Numbered from the stretch's first letter, positions 8,696 through 17,726 are shown. The stretch: DNA of 64,000 nucleotides from Nocardia exalbida NBRC 100660 (GCF_000308575.1 NZ_BAFZ01000071.1:20146-84145), one strand, 5' to 3'. A program made the numbers and translations. The notes: generated by a model not told the origin, from the letters alone.

Positions 8696-8728
8696 AGCCC
8701 GGTATCGCGGGAAGCGATACCGGGCTGT
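8694..8728 (-). terminator. hairpin terminator after tpiA
   Basis: Perfect 15-bp inverted repeat, 8694-8708 (ACAGCCCGGTATCGC) pairing with 8714-8728, and a 5-nt loop. It lies 18 bp beyond the tpiA stop and has no T-tract, as is common in high-GC actinobacteria. It marks the end of the gap-pgk-tpiA transcript and shows that secG is no longer in that operon. Confidence 0.75.
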
Positions 8729-8745
8729 CGCGCGTCGGACCCGGG

Positions 8746-9531
8746 TCAGGGCAGGGGGCCGCCCGCGGCGATCGCGGAGAGGGTGGCGAATTCGTCACCC
8801 TTGAGCGAAGCGCCGCCCACCAATGCACCGTCGATGTCGCTCTGGGCGACCAGTTCTCCGACGTTCTTGGCGTTCACCGATCCGCCGTAGAGCACGCGCA
8901 CCTGTGCCGCGACTTCCGGCGAGGCGAGTTTCTCCAGCTCCCCGCGAATCGCGCCGCAGACCTCTTGCGCGTCGGCGGGGGTGGCGACCTTGCCGGTGCC
9001 GATCGCCCACACCGGCTCGTAGGCGATGACGATCTTCGAGATCTCCTCCGCCGACAAGCCTTTCAACGATCCGCGCAGTTGCTCGAGGTTGTACTCGACG
9101 TGCGTTCCCGCCTCGCGGACGTTCAAGCCTTCGCCGATGCACACGATCGGGGTGATCCCGTGCTTCAACGCCTGCTTGGCCTTGGCCAGCACGGTGGCGT
9201 CGTCCTCGTTGTGGTACTGCCGCCGCTCGGAGTGCCCGACCACGACGAAGGTGCAGCCCAGCTTGGCGAGCATGCTCGCGCTGATCTCACCGGTGTAGGC
9301 GCCCGCCTCGTGCATCGAGACGTCCTGGCCTCCGTAGGTGAGCAGGAGTTTGTCGCCTTCGACCAGCGTCTGCACGCTGCGCAGGTCGACGAACGGCGGG
9401 AGCACCGCGACGTCCACCTTGTCGAAGTACTTCTCCGGCAGCGCGAACGCGATCTTCTGCACCAGGGCGATGGCCTCGAGGTGATTGAGGTTCATCTTCC
9501 AGTTGCCCGCGATGAGCGGTTTGCGTGCCAT
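8746..9531 (-). CDS. tpiA: triosephosphate isomerase
   Basis: Glycolytic enzyme of 261 residues interconverting dihydroxyacetone phosphate and glyceraldehyde 3-phosphate in the cytosol. It has GNWKMN with the substrate Lys near the start, VVVGHSERRQYH with the catalytic His, the active-site Glu in IVIAYEPVWAIGTGK (with the phosphate-gripping loop), and GGSVNAKN plus GALVGGASLK for phosphate binding. It is full length for the family. It starts 2 bp after the pgk stop, as third gene of gap-pgk-tpiA. Confidence 0.97.
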   Translation of the reverse strand: MARKPLIAGNWKMNLNHLEAIALVQKIAFALPEKYFDKVDVAVLPPFVDLRSVQTLVEGDKLLLTYGGQDVSMHEAGAYTGEISASMLAKLGCTFVVVGHSERRQYHNEDDATVLAKAKQALKHGITPIVCIGEGLNVREAGTHVEYNLEQLRGSLKGLSAEEISKIVIAYEPVWAIGTGKVATPADAQEVCGAIRGELEKLASPEVAAQVRVLYGGSVNAKNVGELVAQSDIDGALVGGASLKGDEFATLSAIAAGGPLP

Positions 9532-9533
9532 GC

Positions 9534-10748
9534 TCAGTCCTCCAACACCGCGATGCCGGGGAGCTCTTTGCCCTCCAGGTATTCCAGCGACGCGCCGCCA
9601 CCGGTGGAGATGTGCGAGAAGCCGTCCTCCGGCAGGCCGAGCGCCCGCACGGCCGCGGCCGAATCGCCGCCGCCGACCACGGTGAACGCGCCCTTGCCGG
9701 TGGCGGTCACGATCGCCTCGGCGACCCCACGGGTGCCCGCGGCGAACTTCTCGAACTCGAACACGCCCATCGGCCCGTTCCAGAAGACGGTCCGCGCCTC
9801 GGTCAGCAGGACCGCGAAGCGGTGCACCGAGTCCGGGCCCACGTCCAGACCCAGCCAGCCGTCCGGAATCTCATGCGCCGGTACCACCTTCGACTCCGCG
9901 TCGGCGGCGAACTTGTCGGCCACCACGATGTCGCGCGGCAGGTGGATGACGTCGGCGTACTGCTCGAGCAGCTGCTTGCAGGTGTCCACCATCTCCTCCT
10001 GCAGCAGCGAGTCGCCCACCGAAAGGCCCTGTGCGGCAAGGAAGGTGAAGCACATGCCGCCGCCGATCACCAGGGTGTCGACCTTCGGCGCGAGCGCCTC
10101 GATGACCGCCAGCTTGTCGGAGACCTTGGAACCGCCGAGCACCACCGCGTACGGCCGGTCCGGGTTCTCGGTCAGCTTGGCCAGCACCTCGACCTCGGCC
10201 GCGACCAGCGTGCCCGCGTAGTGCGGCAGCAGCTCGGCGACGTCGTACACCGACGCCTGCTTGCGGTGCACCACGCCGAAACCGTCGGAGACGAACGCGC
10301 CGTCGTCGCCGACCAGCTCGACCAGCGCTGCCGCCAGCTTGGCCCGGTCGGCGTCGTCCTTGCTGGTCTCGCGCGCGTCGAACCGGATGTTCTCCAGCAG
10401 CAGCACGTCGCCGTCGGTGAGGCCCTCCGACCGCGCGAGCGCGTCCTGGCCCACCACGTCACCGGCGAGCTGGACATTGCGGCCCAGTTCCTCGGCGAGG
10501 CGGGCGGCCACCGGCGCCAGCGAGAGCTTCGGGTCCGGTTCACCCTTCGGGCGGCCGAGGTGCGCGGTGACGACGACCTTGGCACCTGCCTCGGCGAGTG
10601 CCTTGATGGTCGGCGCCGAGGCGATGATGCGGCCGGGATCGGTGATCTGTCCTTGGTCGTCGAGGGGGACGTTCAGGTCGGAGCGCACCAGCACGCCCCG
10701 GCCCTCGACGCCCTCGCCGAGCAGATCCGCGAGTGTCTTGACAGTCAT
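9534..10748 (-). CDS. pgk: phosphoglycerate kinase
   Basis: Protein of 404 residues that transfers the phosphate of 1,3-bisphosphoglycerate to ADP. Visible motifs are VLVRSDLNVPL (substrate-binding Asp/Asn), VVVTAHLGRPKGEPDP, LLLENIRFDARETS, VVLGGSKVSDKLAVIEAL and a C-terminal nucleotide site with TVVGGGDSAAAVRALG and HISTGGGASLEYLEGKELPG. The ATG at 10748 (MTVKTLADLLGEG) is preferred over an upstream extension of 21 codons that would overlap gap. It lies 5 bp after gap and 2 bp before tpiA. Confidence 0.97.
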   Translation of the reverse strand: MTVKTLADLLGEGVEGRGVLVRSDLNVPLDDQGQITDPGRIIASAPTIKALAEAGAKVVVTAHLGRPKGEPDPKLSLAPVAARLAEELGRNVQLAGDVVGQDALARSEGLTDGDVLLLENIRFDARETSKDDADRAKLAAALVELVGDDGAFVSDGFGVVHRKQASVYDVAELLPHYAGTLVAAEVEVLAKLTENPDRPYAVVLGGSKVSDKLAVIEALAPKVDTLVIGGGMCFTFLAAQGLSVGDSLLQEEMVDTCKQLLEQYADVIHLPRDIVVADKFAADAESKVVPAHEIPDGWLGLDVGPDSVHRFAVLLTEARTVFWNGPMGVFEFEKFAAGTRGVAEAIVTATGKGAFTVVGGGDSAAAVRALGLPEDGFSHISTGGGASLEYLEGKELPGIAVLED

Positions 10749-10753
10749 GCGCG

Positions 10754-11773
10754 TCAGAGCGACTTGCCGACGAGGCCGATGAGATCGGCGAGACGGTTCG
10801 AGTAGCCCCACTCGTTGTCGTACCAGGACACGACCTTGACCTGGTTGTCGATCACCTTGGTCAGCGGCGCGTCGTAGATCGACGAGGCCGGGTCGGTGAC
10901 GATGTCGCTGGAGACGATCGGGTCGGTGTTGTACTTCAGGATGCCCTTCAGCGGGCCTTCCGCGGCGGCCTTGTAGGCGGCGTTGATCTCCTCGATCGAG
11001 GCCGACTTGCGCAGCGTCGCGGTCAGGTCGGTGACCGAGCCCGTCGGGACCGGCACGCGCAGCGCGTAGCCGTCCAGCTTGCCCTGCAGCTCGGGCAGCA
11101 CCAGGCCGATGGCCTTCGCGGCGCCGGTGCCGGTGGGCACGATGTTCAGCGCGGCGGCGCGGGCGCGACGCAGGTCGCTGTGCGGGCCGTCCTGCAGGTT
11201 CTGGTCCTGGGTGTAGGCATGGATGGTGGTCATCAGGCCGTGCTCGATGCCGAACTCGTCGTTGAGCACCTTGGCCAGCGGGCCCAGGCAGTTGGTGGTG
11301 CAGGACGCGTTGGAGATGATGTTCTGGCTGCCGTCGTACTTGTCGTCGTTGACGCCCATGACGATGGTGATGTCCTCGCCCTTGGCCGGGGCGGAGATGA
11401 TGACCTTCTTGGCGCCCGCGGCGAGGTGGCCCTTGGCCTTGGTGGCATCGGTGAAGATGCCGGTGGACTCGACGACCACGTCGACACCCAGGTCACCCCA
11501 GGGCAGCGCGGCAGGGCCTTCCTTGATCGCCAGCGCCTTGATCCGCTGGTCGCCCACCACGATGGTGTCGTCGCCGTCGAGCGAGACGTCCTGGGGCAGA
11601 CGGCCCAGGATCGAGTCGTACTTGAGCAGGGTCGCCAGGGTCGCGTTGTCGGTGAGGTCGTTGACCGCGACGATCTCGATGTCGGTGGTGCCGAGCGCCT
11701 TCTGCGCCTCCACCGCCCGGAAGAAGTTACGTCCGATACGACCGAAGCCGTTGATGCCTACCCGGACAGTCAC
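10754..11773 (-). CDS. gap: glyceraldehyde-3-phosphate dehydrogenase, type I
   Basis: NAD-dependent glycolytic enzyme of 339 residues. It begins with the Rossmann motif VRVGINGFGRIGRN, has the catalytic-Cys segment SNASCTTNCLGPLAKVLND, the conserved HAYTQDQNLQDGPHSDLRRARAA-type region (only part quoted here as HAYTQDQNLQD), and VKVVSWYDNEWGYSNRL at the C-terminus. The GTG at 11773 gives the expected N-terminus MTVRVGING; an ATG five codons upstream is less likely. It is the first gene of gap-pgk-tpiA. The upstream region (11774-11979) ends in the whiA terminator, so gap must have its own promoter there. Confidence 0.97.
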   Translation of the reverse strand: MTVRVGINGFGRIGRNFFRAVEAQKALGTTDIEIVAVNDLTDNATLATLLKYDSILGRLPQDVSLDGDDTIVVGDQRIKALAIKEGPAALPWGDLGVDVVVESTGIFTDATKAKGHLAAGAKKVIISAPAKGEDITIVMGVNDDKYDGSQNIISNASCTTNCLGPLAKVLNDEFGIEHGLMTTIHAYTQDQNLQDGPHSDLRRARAAALNIVPTGTGAAKAIGLVLPELQGKLDGYALRVPVPTGSVTDLTATLRKSASIEEINAAYKAAAEGPLKGILKYNTDPIVSSDIVTDPASSIYDAPLTKVIDNQVKVVSWYDNEWGYSNRLADLIGLVGKSL

Positions 11774-11918
11774 GTTATCGCTCCTCAACTTTCCAGCGGA
11801 TCATTCCGATGCCCACTCACACTAACGTCCTGCGGCGACCTCGCCGACACGCACCTGGCATTCGCGAGGACGGGATGCCTGGTCAGACGCCCGACCAACA
11901 CGGTTTCCGCAGTCGAAA

Positions 11919-11961
11919 CGCCGCGATCCCCGCGACTGGCCCAGTCGCGGGGATCGCGGCG
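11919..11961 (-). terminator. 21-bp perfect palindromic terminator after whiA
   Basis: Arms 11919-11939 and 11941-11961 are exact reverse complements around a single central base. The real loop is therefore probably a few bases of the TGGCCCA centre. It lies 18 bp past the whiA stop and about 145 bp before gap, and separates the two transcription units. Confidence 0.8.
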
Positions 11962-11979
11962 AACGTCCGGAGCGCGGGC

Positions 11980-12957
11980 TCAGGCTTCGTCGAGCAGTTC
12001 GGCCGTGACGGCCGATTCGGTGTCCGGAACGCCCAGTTCCTTGGCGCGCCGGTCGGCCATCGACAGCAGCCGCCGGATGCGGCCCGCGACAGCGTCTTTC
12101 GTCATCGGCGGCTCGGCGAGCTGGCCGAGTTCCTCCAGTGACGCCTGCCGGTGCTGCACGCGCAGCCGGCCCGCGGCGGCGAGATGGTCGGGCACGTCGT
12201 CGCTGAGGATCTCCAGCGCGCGTTCCACCCGCGCCGCCGCGGCGACCGCGGCGCGCGCCGAGCGGCGCAGATTGGCGTCGTCGAAATTGGCCAGGCGATT
12301 CGCGGTCGCGCGCACTTCGCGGCGCAGCCTGCGTTCCTCCCAGACCATCCGGGTGCCGTGCGCGCCCATCCTGGTCAGCAGCGCGCCGATCGCCTCACCG
12401 TCGCGCACCACCACGCGGTCGGTGCCGCGCACCTCGCGGGCCTTGGCCGTGATGCCGAGCCGCCGGGCCGCGCCGACCAGCGCCAGCGCCGCCTCGGGTC
12501 CGGGGCAGCTGACCTCGAGCGCCGAGGAGCGTCCGGGTTCGGTGAGCGAACCGTGCGCGAGAAACGCGCCGCGCCAAGCGGCTTCGGCATCGGCGATGCT
12601 GCCGCCGACCACCTGCGCGGGCAGGCCGCGCACCGGACGGCCCCGCACGTCGAGCAGACCGGTCTGCCGAGCCAGCGCCTCGCCCTCCTTGGAGACGCGC
12701 ACCACGTACCGGGAGGTTTTGCGCAGTCCGCCCGCGCCGAGCACGTGCACGTCGGAGCCGTAACCGTAGAGTTCGAAGATCTCCCGGCGCAGCCTGCGCG
12801 CGATGGAACCCATGTCCACCTCGGCCTCGACGATCACCCGGCCGCCGACGATGTGCAGGCCGCCCGCGAAACGCAGCAGAGCGGACAGTTCCGCCTTGCG
12901 GGAACTCACCTGCGACACCGTGAGCCTGCTCAGCTCGTCTTTCACATCGGCTGTCAT
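11980..12957 (-). CDS. whiA: sporulation/division regulator WhiA
   Basis: DNA-binding protein of 325 residues combining LAGLIDADG-homing-endonuclease-like domains with a C-terminal helix-turn-helix. The N-terminus (TADVKDELSRL, then ELSALLRFAGGLHIVGGRVI), ELYGYGSDVHVLG and the C-terminal HTH region ASLEELGQLAEPPMTKDAVAGRIRRLL match actinobacterial WhiA. WhiA, often with WhiB, controls division and sporulation genes. The ATG at 12957 is chosen because it overlaps the yvcK stop as ATGA; a GTG two codons upstream is possible. It is last in rapZ-yvcK-whiA. Confidence 0.95.
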   Translation of the reverse strand: MTADVKDELSRLTVSQVSSRKAELSALLRFAGGLHIVGGRVIVEAEVDMGSIARRLRREIFELYGYGSDVHVLGAGGLRKTSRYVVRVSKEGEALARQTGLLDVRGRPVRGLPAQVVGGSIADAEAAWRGAFLAHGSLTEPGRSSALEVSCPGPEAALALVGAARRLGITAKAREVRGTDRVVVRDGEAIGALLTRMGAHGTRMVWEERRLRREVRATANRLANFDDANLRRSARAAVAAAARVERALEILSDDVPDHLAAAGRLRVQHRQASLEELGQLAEPPMTKDAVAGRIRRLLSMADRRAKELGVPDTESAVTAELLDEA

Positions 12958-14000
12958 CGCCACGGGACGCGCTCCTTTCCACCCAACCCGGAACGCACAT
13001 CCTGGCCCATGTGCCGTCCCTCGACTCGAAGCCCTGCCATTTGCGGCCGAGGTTGCCGGATCAGTTGATCCAGTGCGGCGGCAAGCTTTCCGGGGTGATG
13101 CCGGTCCGTTCCCGCTTCGGCGACATCGGAGAACGTTACCCGTGCCCGCAACTGTTCGGCAGCCCTGGCCACATGTTCCCGTTCACGACCCTCCGGCACC
13201 GAGCCGGAGTCGACCAGCACCTCATCGACGACGAATTCCGGTGCGTGCTGGGACAATACATGCAAATGCCGCTCCGCGGAGAATCCGGCGGTCTCCCCCG
13301 GCTCCGCGGCGAGATTGAGCACGAGGACTTTCCGGGCCCTGGTGTACACCAGGGCTTCCCGTAGCTCCGGAACGAGGACGTGCGGAATCACGCTGGTGAA
13401 CCACGATCCCGGCCCGAGCACCACGACATCCGCGTGTTCGATCGCCGAGGTCGCCTCCGGACTGGCCGGTGGGTCGGACGGAATCAGCCGCACCCGCCGC
13501 ACCTTACCCGGCGTGGTCGCGATGGCAACTTGGCCGCGAATGCAACGGCTCACCCGTGGATCCGCCTCCAGCCCAGACACATCCGCCTCGATGTCCAGCG
13601 CGATCGGCGACATGGGGAGCACTTGTCCGGTGATGCGCAACATGCGGGCGACTTCATCGAGCGCGGCGACCGGATCGCCGAGCACCTCGGTGAGCCCGGC
13701 CAGGATCAGATTGCCCACGGAGTGCCCGGCCAGCGCGCCGGTACCACCGAAACGATGCTGGACCGTCTGCGTCCAGACGCCGTCGGCGTCCGCGGCCAGG
13801 GCCGCCAGCGCCATCCGGAGATCCCCCGGCGGCAGCACCCCCAGCTCGGCGCGTAGCCGGCCCGAGGAGCCGCCGTCGTCGGCGACGGTGACCACCGCGC
13901 AGATCTTCCTGGTCAGCCGCCGCACCGCGGTCAGTGTCGCGTACAGCCCATGTCCACCACCCAGCGCGACGATGCTGGGATTGGATTCCCAACCGGTCAT
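12954..14000 (-). CDS. yvcK: YvcK/CuvA-type gluconeogenesis and cell-wall factor
   Basis: Protein of 348 residues of the CofD/YvcK Rossmann-like family. The start GWESNPSIVALGGGHGLYAT, followed by VVTVADDGGSSGRLRAELG and PPGDLRMALAALA, is diagnostic; later LGPGSWFTSVIPHVLVPE also fits. Homologues bind UDP-sugars and are needed for growth on gluconeogenic carbon and for cell-wall synthesis (CuvA in mycobacteria). The gene overlaps rapZ by 4 bp upstream and whiA by a few bp downstream, the usual arrangement. Confidence 0.95.
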   Translation of the reverse strand: MTGWESNPSIVALGGGHGLYATLTAVRRLTRKICAVVTVADDGGSSGRLRAELGVLPPGDLRMALAALAADADGVWTQTVQHRFGGTGALAGHSVGNLILAGLTEVLGDPVAALDEVARMLRITGQVLPMSPIALDIEADVSGLEADPRVSRCIRGQVAIATTPGKVRRVRLIPSDPPASPEATSAIEHADVVVLGPGSWFTSVIPHVLVPELREALVYTRARKVLVLNLAAEPGETAGFSAERHLHVLSQHAPEFVVDEVLVDSGSVPEGREREHVARAAEQLRARVTFSDVAEAGTDRHHPGKLAAALDQLIRQPRPQMAGLRVEGRHMGQDVRSGLGGKERVPWR

Positions 14001-14977
14001 TCGCGCCCCAGGTCTCGATGGACGACCCGGACCACGTCGGCGGACTCCTCCGGCCCACCGGTGACCTCACTCATCAACTCGCCCAGTGCCTCGGCAATCG
14101 CGACGCTCCGGTGCTTGCCTCCGGTGCAGCCCACTGCGACCGTCATGTATCGCTTCCCCTCTTGGCGGTAACCGTTCGTGGTCAGCTCGACCAGGTGGTG
14201 GCAGGTACGCAGATAATCGTCCGCGCCGGGACGCGACAACACGTACTCGCTGACCACCGTCTCCTGACCGGTGTGTTCCCGCAACTCCGGTATCCAATGC
14301 GGATTGGGTAGAAAACGCACATCCAACACCATGTCGGCGTCCAGCGGAACCCCGTACTTGAAGCCGAACGACTGCACGGTGAGTTGCAACGCGCTGGGCG
14401 CGCCGCCGCCGTAGGCCTCCTCCATCTTGCGGTGCAACTGATGGATGGACAGCTCGGTGGTGTCGATCACCAGGTCGGCGGCCGCCTTCACGGCGGACAG
14501 CCGCACCCGCTCGGCGGCGATACCCGCCGACAACGTGCCGTCCTTGCTCTCGCTCTGCAGCGGATGTCTGCGCCGGGCGAAGCCGAAGCGGCGGATCAGC
14601 ACGTCGTCGGAGGCCTCGAGGAACAGGACCCTGGTGCGCACGCCGAGGATCCGCAGCTGCTCGGTGACCACCGAGAGATCGCCGGTGAAGAACCGGCTGC
14701 GCACGTCCATGACCAGCGCGAGACGGCGGATCGGCGGCTTCGCGGACGCGCCCAGCTCCACCATCCGCCCGAACAGCTCGGGCGGCAGGTTGTCGGCCAC
14801 GTACCAGCCGAGGTCCTCGAGCACGCGGGCGGCCGTGCCGCGGCCCGCGCCCGAGAGCCCGGTCACGATCACGACCTCGACCTGCGGATTCGCTCCGCCG
14901 ACGGCGCCGGACGAAGCCACTCGTCCCGCACTCGTCGGCGGACTGCCCGCACTGCTGTTCGATTCGACGCGTGTCAT
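13997..14977 (-). CDS. rapZ: RapZ/YvcJ nucleotide-binding protein
   Basis: P-loop protein of 326 residues. The N-terminal Walker-like motif is VTGLSGAGRGTAARVLEDLG, with Arg where most P-loops have Lys; I know this variant from mycobacterial homologues. It is followed by WYVADNLPPELF and LALVMDVRSR. The C-terminal half has QSFGFKYGVPLDADMVLDVR, LPNPHWIPELREHTG and VGCTGGKHRSVAIAE, conserved across RapZ. In Escherichia coli RapZ is an adaptor for sRNA decay controlling glmS; in actinobacteria the role is not settled. The first 30 residues are Ser/Gly-rich and likely disordered. First of the overlapping rapZ-yvcK-whiA set. Confidence 0.93.
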   Translation of the reverse strand: MTRVESNSSAGSPPTSAGRVASSGAVGGANPQVEVVIVTGLSGAGRGTAARVLEDLGWYVADNLPPELFGRMVELGASAKPPIRRLALVMDVRSRFFTGDLSVVTEQLRILGVRTRVLFLEASDDVLIRRFGFARRRHPLQSESKDGTLSAGIAAERVRLSAVKAAADLVIDTTELSIHQLHRKMEEAYGGGAPSALQLTVQSFGFKYGVPLDADMVLDVRFLPNPHWIPELREHTGQETVVSEYVLSRPGADDYLRTCHHLVELTTNGYRQEGKRYMTVAVGCTGGKHRSVAIAEALGELMSEVTGGPEESADVVRVVHRDLGRE

Positions 14978-15018
14978 GTCCTACCGGATCCGTGTCTGGG
15001 GTGCCTTCCGATCATCGC

Positions 15019-15078
15019 GCACCGGTTTCGGTATCGGCCGCAGACACACAACGTACGCGATACCGAAATTTCCGGTGC
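15019..15078 (-). terminator. stem-loop between uvrC and rapZ
   Basis: Inner arms 15026-15036 (TTTCGGTATCG) and 15058-15068 pair perfectly. Outer arms GCACCGG (15019-15025) and CCGGTGC (15072-15078) extend the stem after a 3-nt bulge. It begins 12 bp past the uvrC stop, so it could end uvrC transcription or act in the rapZ leader. Confidence 0.5.
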
Positions 15079-15090
15079 ACTGTCGACTGT

Positions 15091-17100
15091 CTATTCGGAC
15101 TCGAGCGCCGCAAGGACCGCTTTCGCGGTCGCCATCCCGATTCCGGGCACCTCGATGATCTCCTCGACCGTGGCCTGCTTCAGCTTGGCGACCGATCCGA
15201 AATGGGTGACCAGCGCGGTCCGGCGCGCCGTGCCGAGCCCCGGCACCGAGTCCAGGGCCGAGGCGGTCATCCGGCGTGAGCGTTTGCTGCGATGGAAGGT
15301 GATGGCGAAGCGGTGCGCCTCGTCGCGCACCCGTTGCAGCAGATAGAGCGCCTCGCTGTTGCGCGGCAGGATCACCGGGTCGCTTTCGCCGGGCACCCAC
15401 ACCTCCTCGAGCCGTTTGGCCAGGCCGATCACCGCGACATCGGTGATGCCCAGCTCGTCGAGCACCTCGGCGGCCGCGGCGACCTGGGGCGCGCCGCCGT
15501 CGACGACGAACAGGTTGGGCGGATAGGAGAACTTGCGCGGGCGCCCGGTGCGGGGATCGATACCCGGAAGGGAGGTCAAGTCGAGCGCGTCGTCGTCGCT
15601 TCCGGTCGCGGCGAGATCGTCCTGCTCCATCGTGTCGCGCTCACGGCGCAGCTTGAGGAACCGGCGACGGGTCACCTCGGCGATGCTGCCGACATCATCG
15701 GAACGGCCGTCGCCCGCTGCTTCCCGGATCGTGTAGTGGCGGTAATCGGACTTGCGGGCCAGGCCGTCCTCGAAGACCACCAGCGAGGCGACCACGTCGG
15801 TCCCCTGCACGTGACTGACGTCGACGCACTCGATGCGCAGCGGCGCGCTGTCGAGTTCCAAGGCGTCCTGGATCTCTTGCAGCGCTTGCGATCTCGAGGT
15901 CAGGTCACCCGCCCGCTTGAGCTTGTGCTGGGCCAGCGCCTCCATCGCGTTGCGCTGCACGGTCTCGGCGAGCGCCTTCTTGTCCCCGCGCTGGGGCACC
16001 CGTACCTTCACCGCCGAGCCGCGCAGGCCGGACAGCCACTGCTGGACCTGCTCGATATCGGCGGGTAGTTCGGGCACGAGCACTTCGCGCGGCACCACGG
16101 TGGCGAGCAACTCGTCGGCGGACTGCTCGGCCACCGTGACCTGCTCGCCGTAGAACTGGGTGAGGAACTGCTCGACCAGCGCGGCGAGCTCACCGCCCTC
16201 CTCCGGGACATCGACCGCGTCACCCGACTTGTCGACCACCCACCCGCGCTGGCCGCGCACCCGGCCGTCCCGCACATGGAAGACCTGCACCGCCACCTCC
16301 AGTTCGTCGGCGGCGAAGGCGATGACGTCGGCGTCGGTGCCCGTGCCGAGCACCACCGCCTGCTTCTCCAGCGCCCGGCGCAGCGCTTGCACGTCGTCGC
16401 GCAGCCGGGCGGCGGCCTCGAAATCCAGGTCGTCCGCGGCGTCGTGCATGCGGCGCTCCAGTTCGCGGACCAACCGATCGGTGCGGCCTGCGAGGAAGTC
16501 GCAGAAGTCCTCGACGATGGCGCGGTGCTCCTCGGCGCTCACCCGGCCGACGCACGGCGCCGAGCACTTGTCGATATAGCCGAGCAGGCAGGGACGCCCG
16601 ATCTGGTGGTGCCGCCGGAAGACGCCGTTGGAGCAGGTACGCGCGGGAAACACCCGCAGCAGCAGATCGAGCGTCTCGCGGATGGCCCAGGCGTGCGCGA
16701 ACGGGCCGAAGTAGCGCACCCCTTTGCGGCGCGCGCCGCGGTAGACGAACAGCCGCGGGTACTCCTCGTTCAAGGTGACCGCGAGCACCGGGTAGGACTT
16801 GTCGTCGCGGTAGCGGACGTTGAAGCGGGGATCGAATTCCTTGATCCAGTTGTATTCCAGCTGCAACGCCTCCACCTCGGTGGAGACGACCGTCCATTCG
16901 ACGCTCGCGGCCGTGGTGACCATCTGCCTCGTGCGCGGATGCAGGCCCGCGACGTCGGCGAAATACGAGTTCAGTCTGCTGCGCAGGCTCTTTGCCTTGC
17001 CGACGTAGATGACCTGCCGATGGGCGTCCCGGAATTTGTAGACACCTGGTTCGACGGGAATCGTGCCCGGCGCGGGCCGGTACGTCGCTGGATCTGCCAC
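15091..17100 (-). CDS. uvrC: excinuclease ABC subunit C
   Basis: Nucleotide-excision-repair nuclease of 669 residues that makes the two incisions around a lesion recognised by UvrA-UvrB. Domains in order: GIY-YIG nuclease (PGVYKFRDAHRQVIYVGKAK, residues about 18-100), a UvrB-interacting UVR segment (DAADDLDFEAAARLRDDV, about 220-240), the RNase H-like endonuclease (IECVDVSHVQGTDVVASLVV, HYTIREA, VDGGAPQVAAA), and a C-terminal helix-hairpin-helix pair (LDSVPGLGTARRTALV, EVPGIGMATAKAVLAAL). The GTG at 17100 (MADPATYRPAPG) gives the usual start; 16 upstream codons are rejected. Confidence 0.96.
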   Translation of the reverse strand: MADPATYRPAPGTIPVEPGVYKFRDAHRQVIYVGKAKSLRSRLNSYFADVAGLHPRTRQMVTTAASVEWTVVSTEVEALQLEYNWIKEFDPRFNVRYRDDKSYPVLAVTLNEEYPRLFVYRGARRKGVRYFGPFAHAWAIRETLDLLLRVFPARTCSNGVFRRHHQIGRPCLLGYIDKCSAPCVGRVSAEEHRAIVEDFCDFLAGRTDRLVRELERRMHDAADDLDFEAAARLRDDVQALRRALEKQAVVLGTGTDADVIAFAADELEVAVQVFHVRDGRVRGQRGWVVDKSGDAVDVPEEGGELAALVEQFLTQFYGEQVTVAEQSADELLATVVPREVLVPELPADIEQVQQWLSGLRGSAVKVRVPQRGDKKALAETVQRNAMEALAQHKLKRAGDLTSRSQALQEIQDALELDSAPLRIECVDVSHVQGTDVVASLVVFEDGLARKSDYRHYTIREAAGDGRSDDVGSIAEVTRRRFLKLRRERDTMEQDDLAATGSDDDALDLTSLPGIDPRTGRPRKFSYPPNLFVVDGGAPQVAAAAEVLDELGITDVAVIGLAKRLEEVWVPGESDPVILPRNSEALYLLQRVRDEAHRFAITFHRSKRSRRMTASALDSVPGLGTARRTALVTHFGSVAKLKQATVEEIIEVPGIGMATAKAVLAALESE

Positions 17101-17154
17101 CCATCCAGCGTATCGACCGCGACCGACAGCCCGGCCGACGGCGGCCACGCGTGA

Positions 17155-17583
17155 CTATGCGGACCCCGGGACCCCGAACCACGTCTTGGCTTCCGGGCGG
17201 CACAGCAGGTACACGACGGCGGCCGAGGTGGCGAGCGAATACGCCGCCGCCACGATGGCGACGACGGGCGGGACGGTCGCCGAGTCCCTGATCGCCCAGC
17301 ATCCGACGACCGCCTGCAGGAATGCCAGCCCGATCGTCAGCTTGCGCACGGCGGGCGCGCCCTCCGCGAATCCGAGCACGAGCAGACCCAGTGCCCACGC
17401 CACACAGAACTGGGTGGACGCCGTGGCGGCCGCGTCGCCACCGCGGGTCAGATTCATCAGGACGGGATAGGCGAGTCCGAATCCCGCCATCCCGGCGACG
17501 GCTTCCCGCACGTCCCGAACCGCCTCCGGCATGGCGGTTTCCACGCCGGCGGACGGCTCCTCACCGGAGAACGCCAAGCTCAC
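17155..17583 (-). CDS. small membrane protein, four transmembrane helices
   Basis: Protein of 142 residues with a short acidic N-terminal tail and four hydrophobic segments (AGFGLAYPVLMNLT, FCVAWALGLLVLGFAEG, TIGLAFLQAVVGCWAI, VVAIVAAAYSLATSAAVVYLL), ending CRPEAKTWFGVPGSA. The GTG at 17583 is supported by a GGAGGT 8-9 bp upstream. It lies 54 bp upstream of uvrC on the same strand. I do not recognise a family; the size and topology resemble uncharacterised actinobacterial inner-membrane proteins. Confidence 0.7.
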   Translation of the reverse strand: MSLAFSGEEPSAGVETAMPEAVRDVREAVAGMAGFGLAYPVLMNLTRGGDAAATASTQFCVAWALGLLVLGFAEGAPAVRKLTIGLAFLQAVVGCWAIRDSATVPPVVAIVAAAYSLATSAAVVYLLCRPEAKTWFGVPGSA

Positions 17584-17726
17584 AGCCGTACCTCCGTTGG
17601 TACCGAACCTTCCGGCACATCCTGCGACTACGCCGGAATCGCACCGTAACACGGTGACATCCCGCGCAACTCGGAGTTCGGCAAATGCACCAGACGGTCG
17701 CGGCGCGGCCCGACCGCGCGGGTCGG

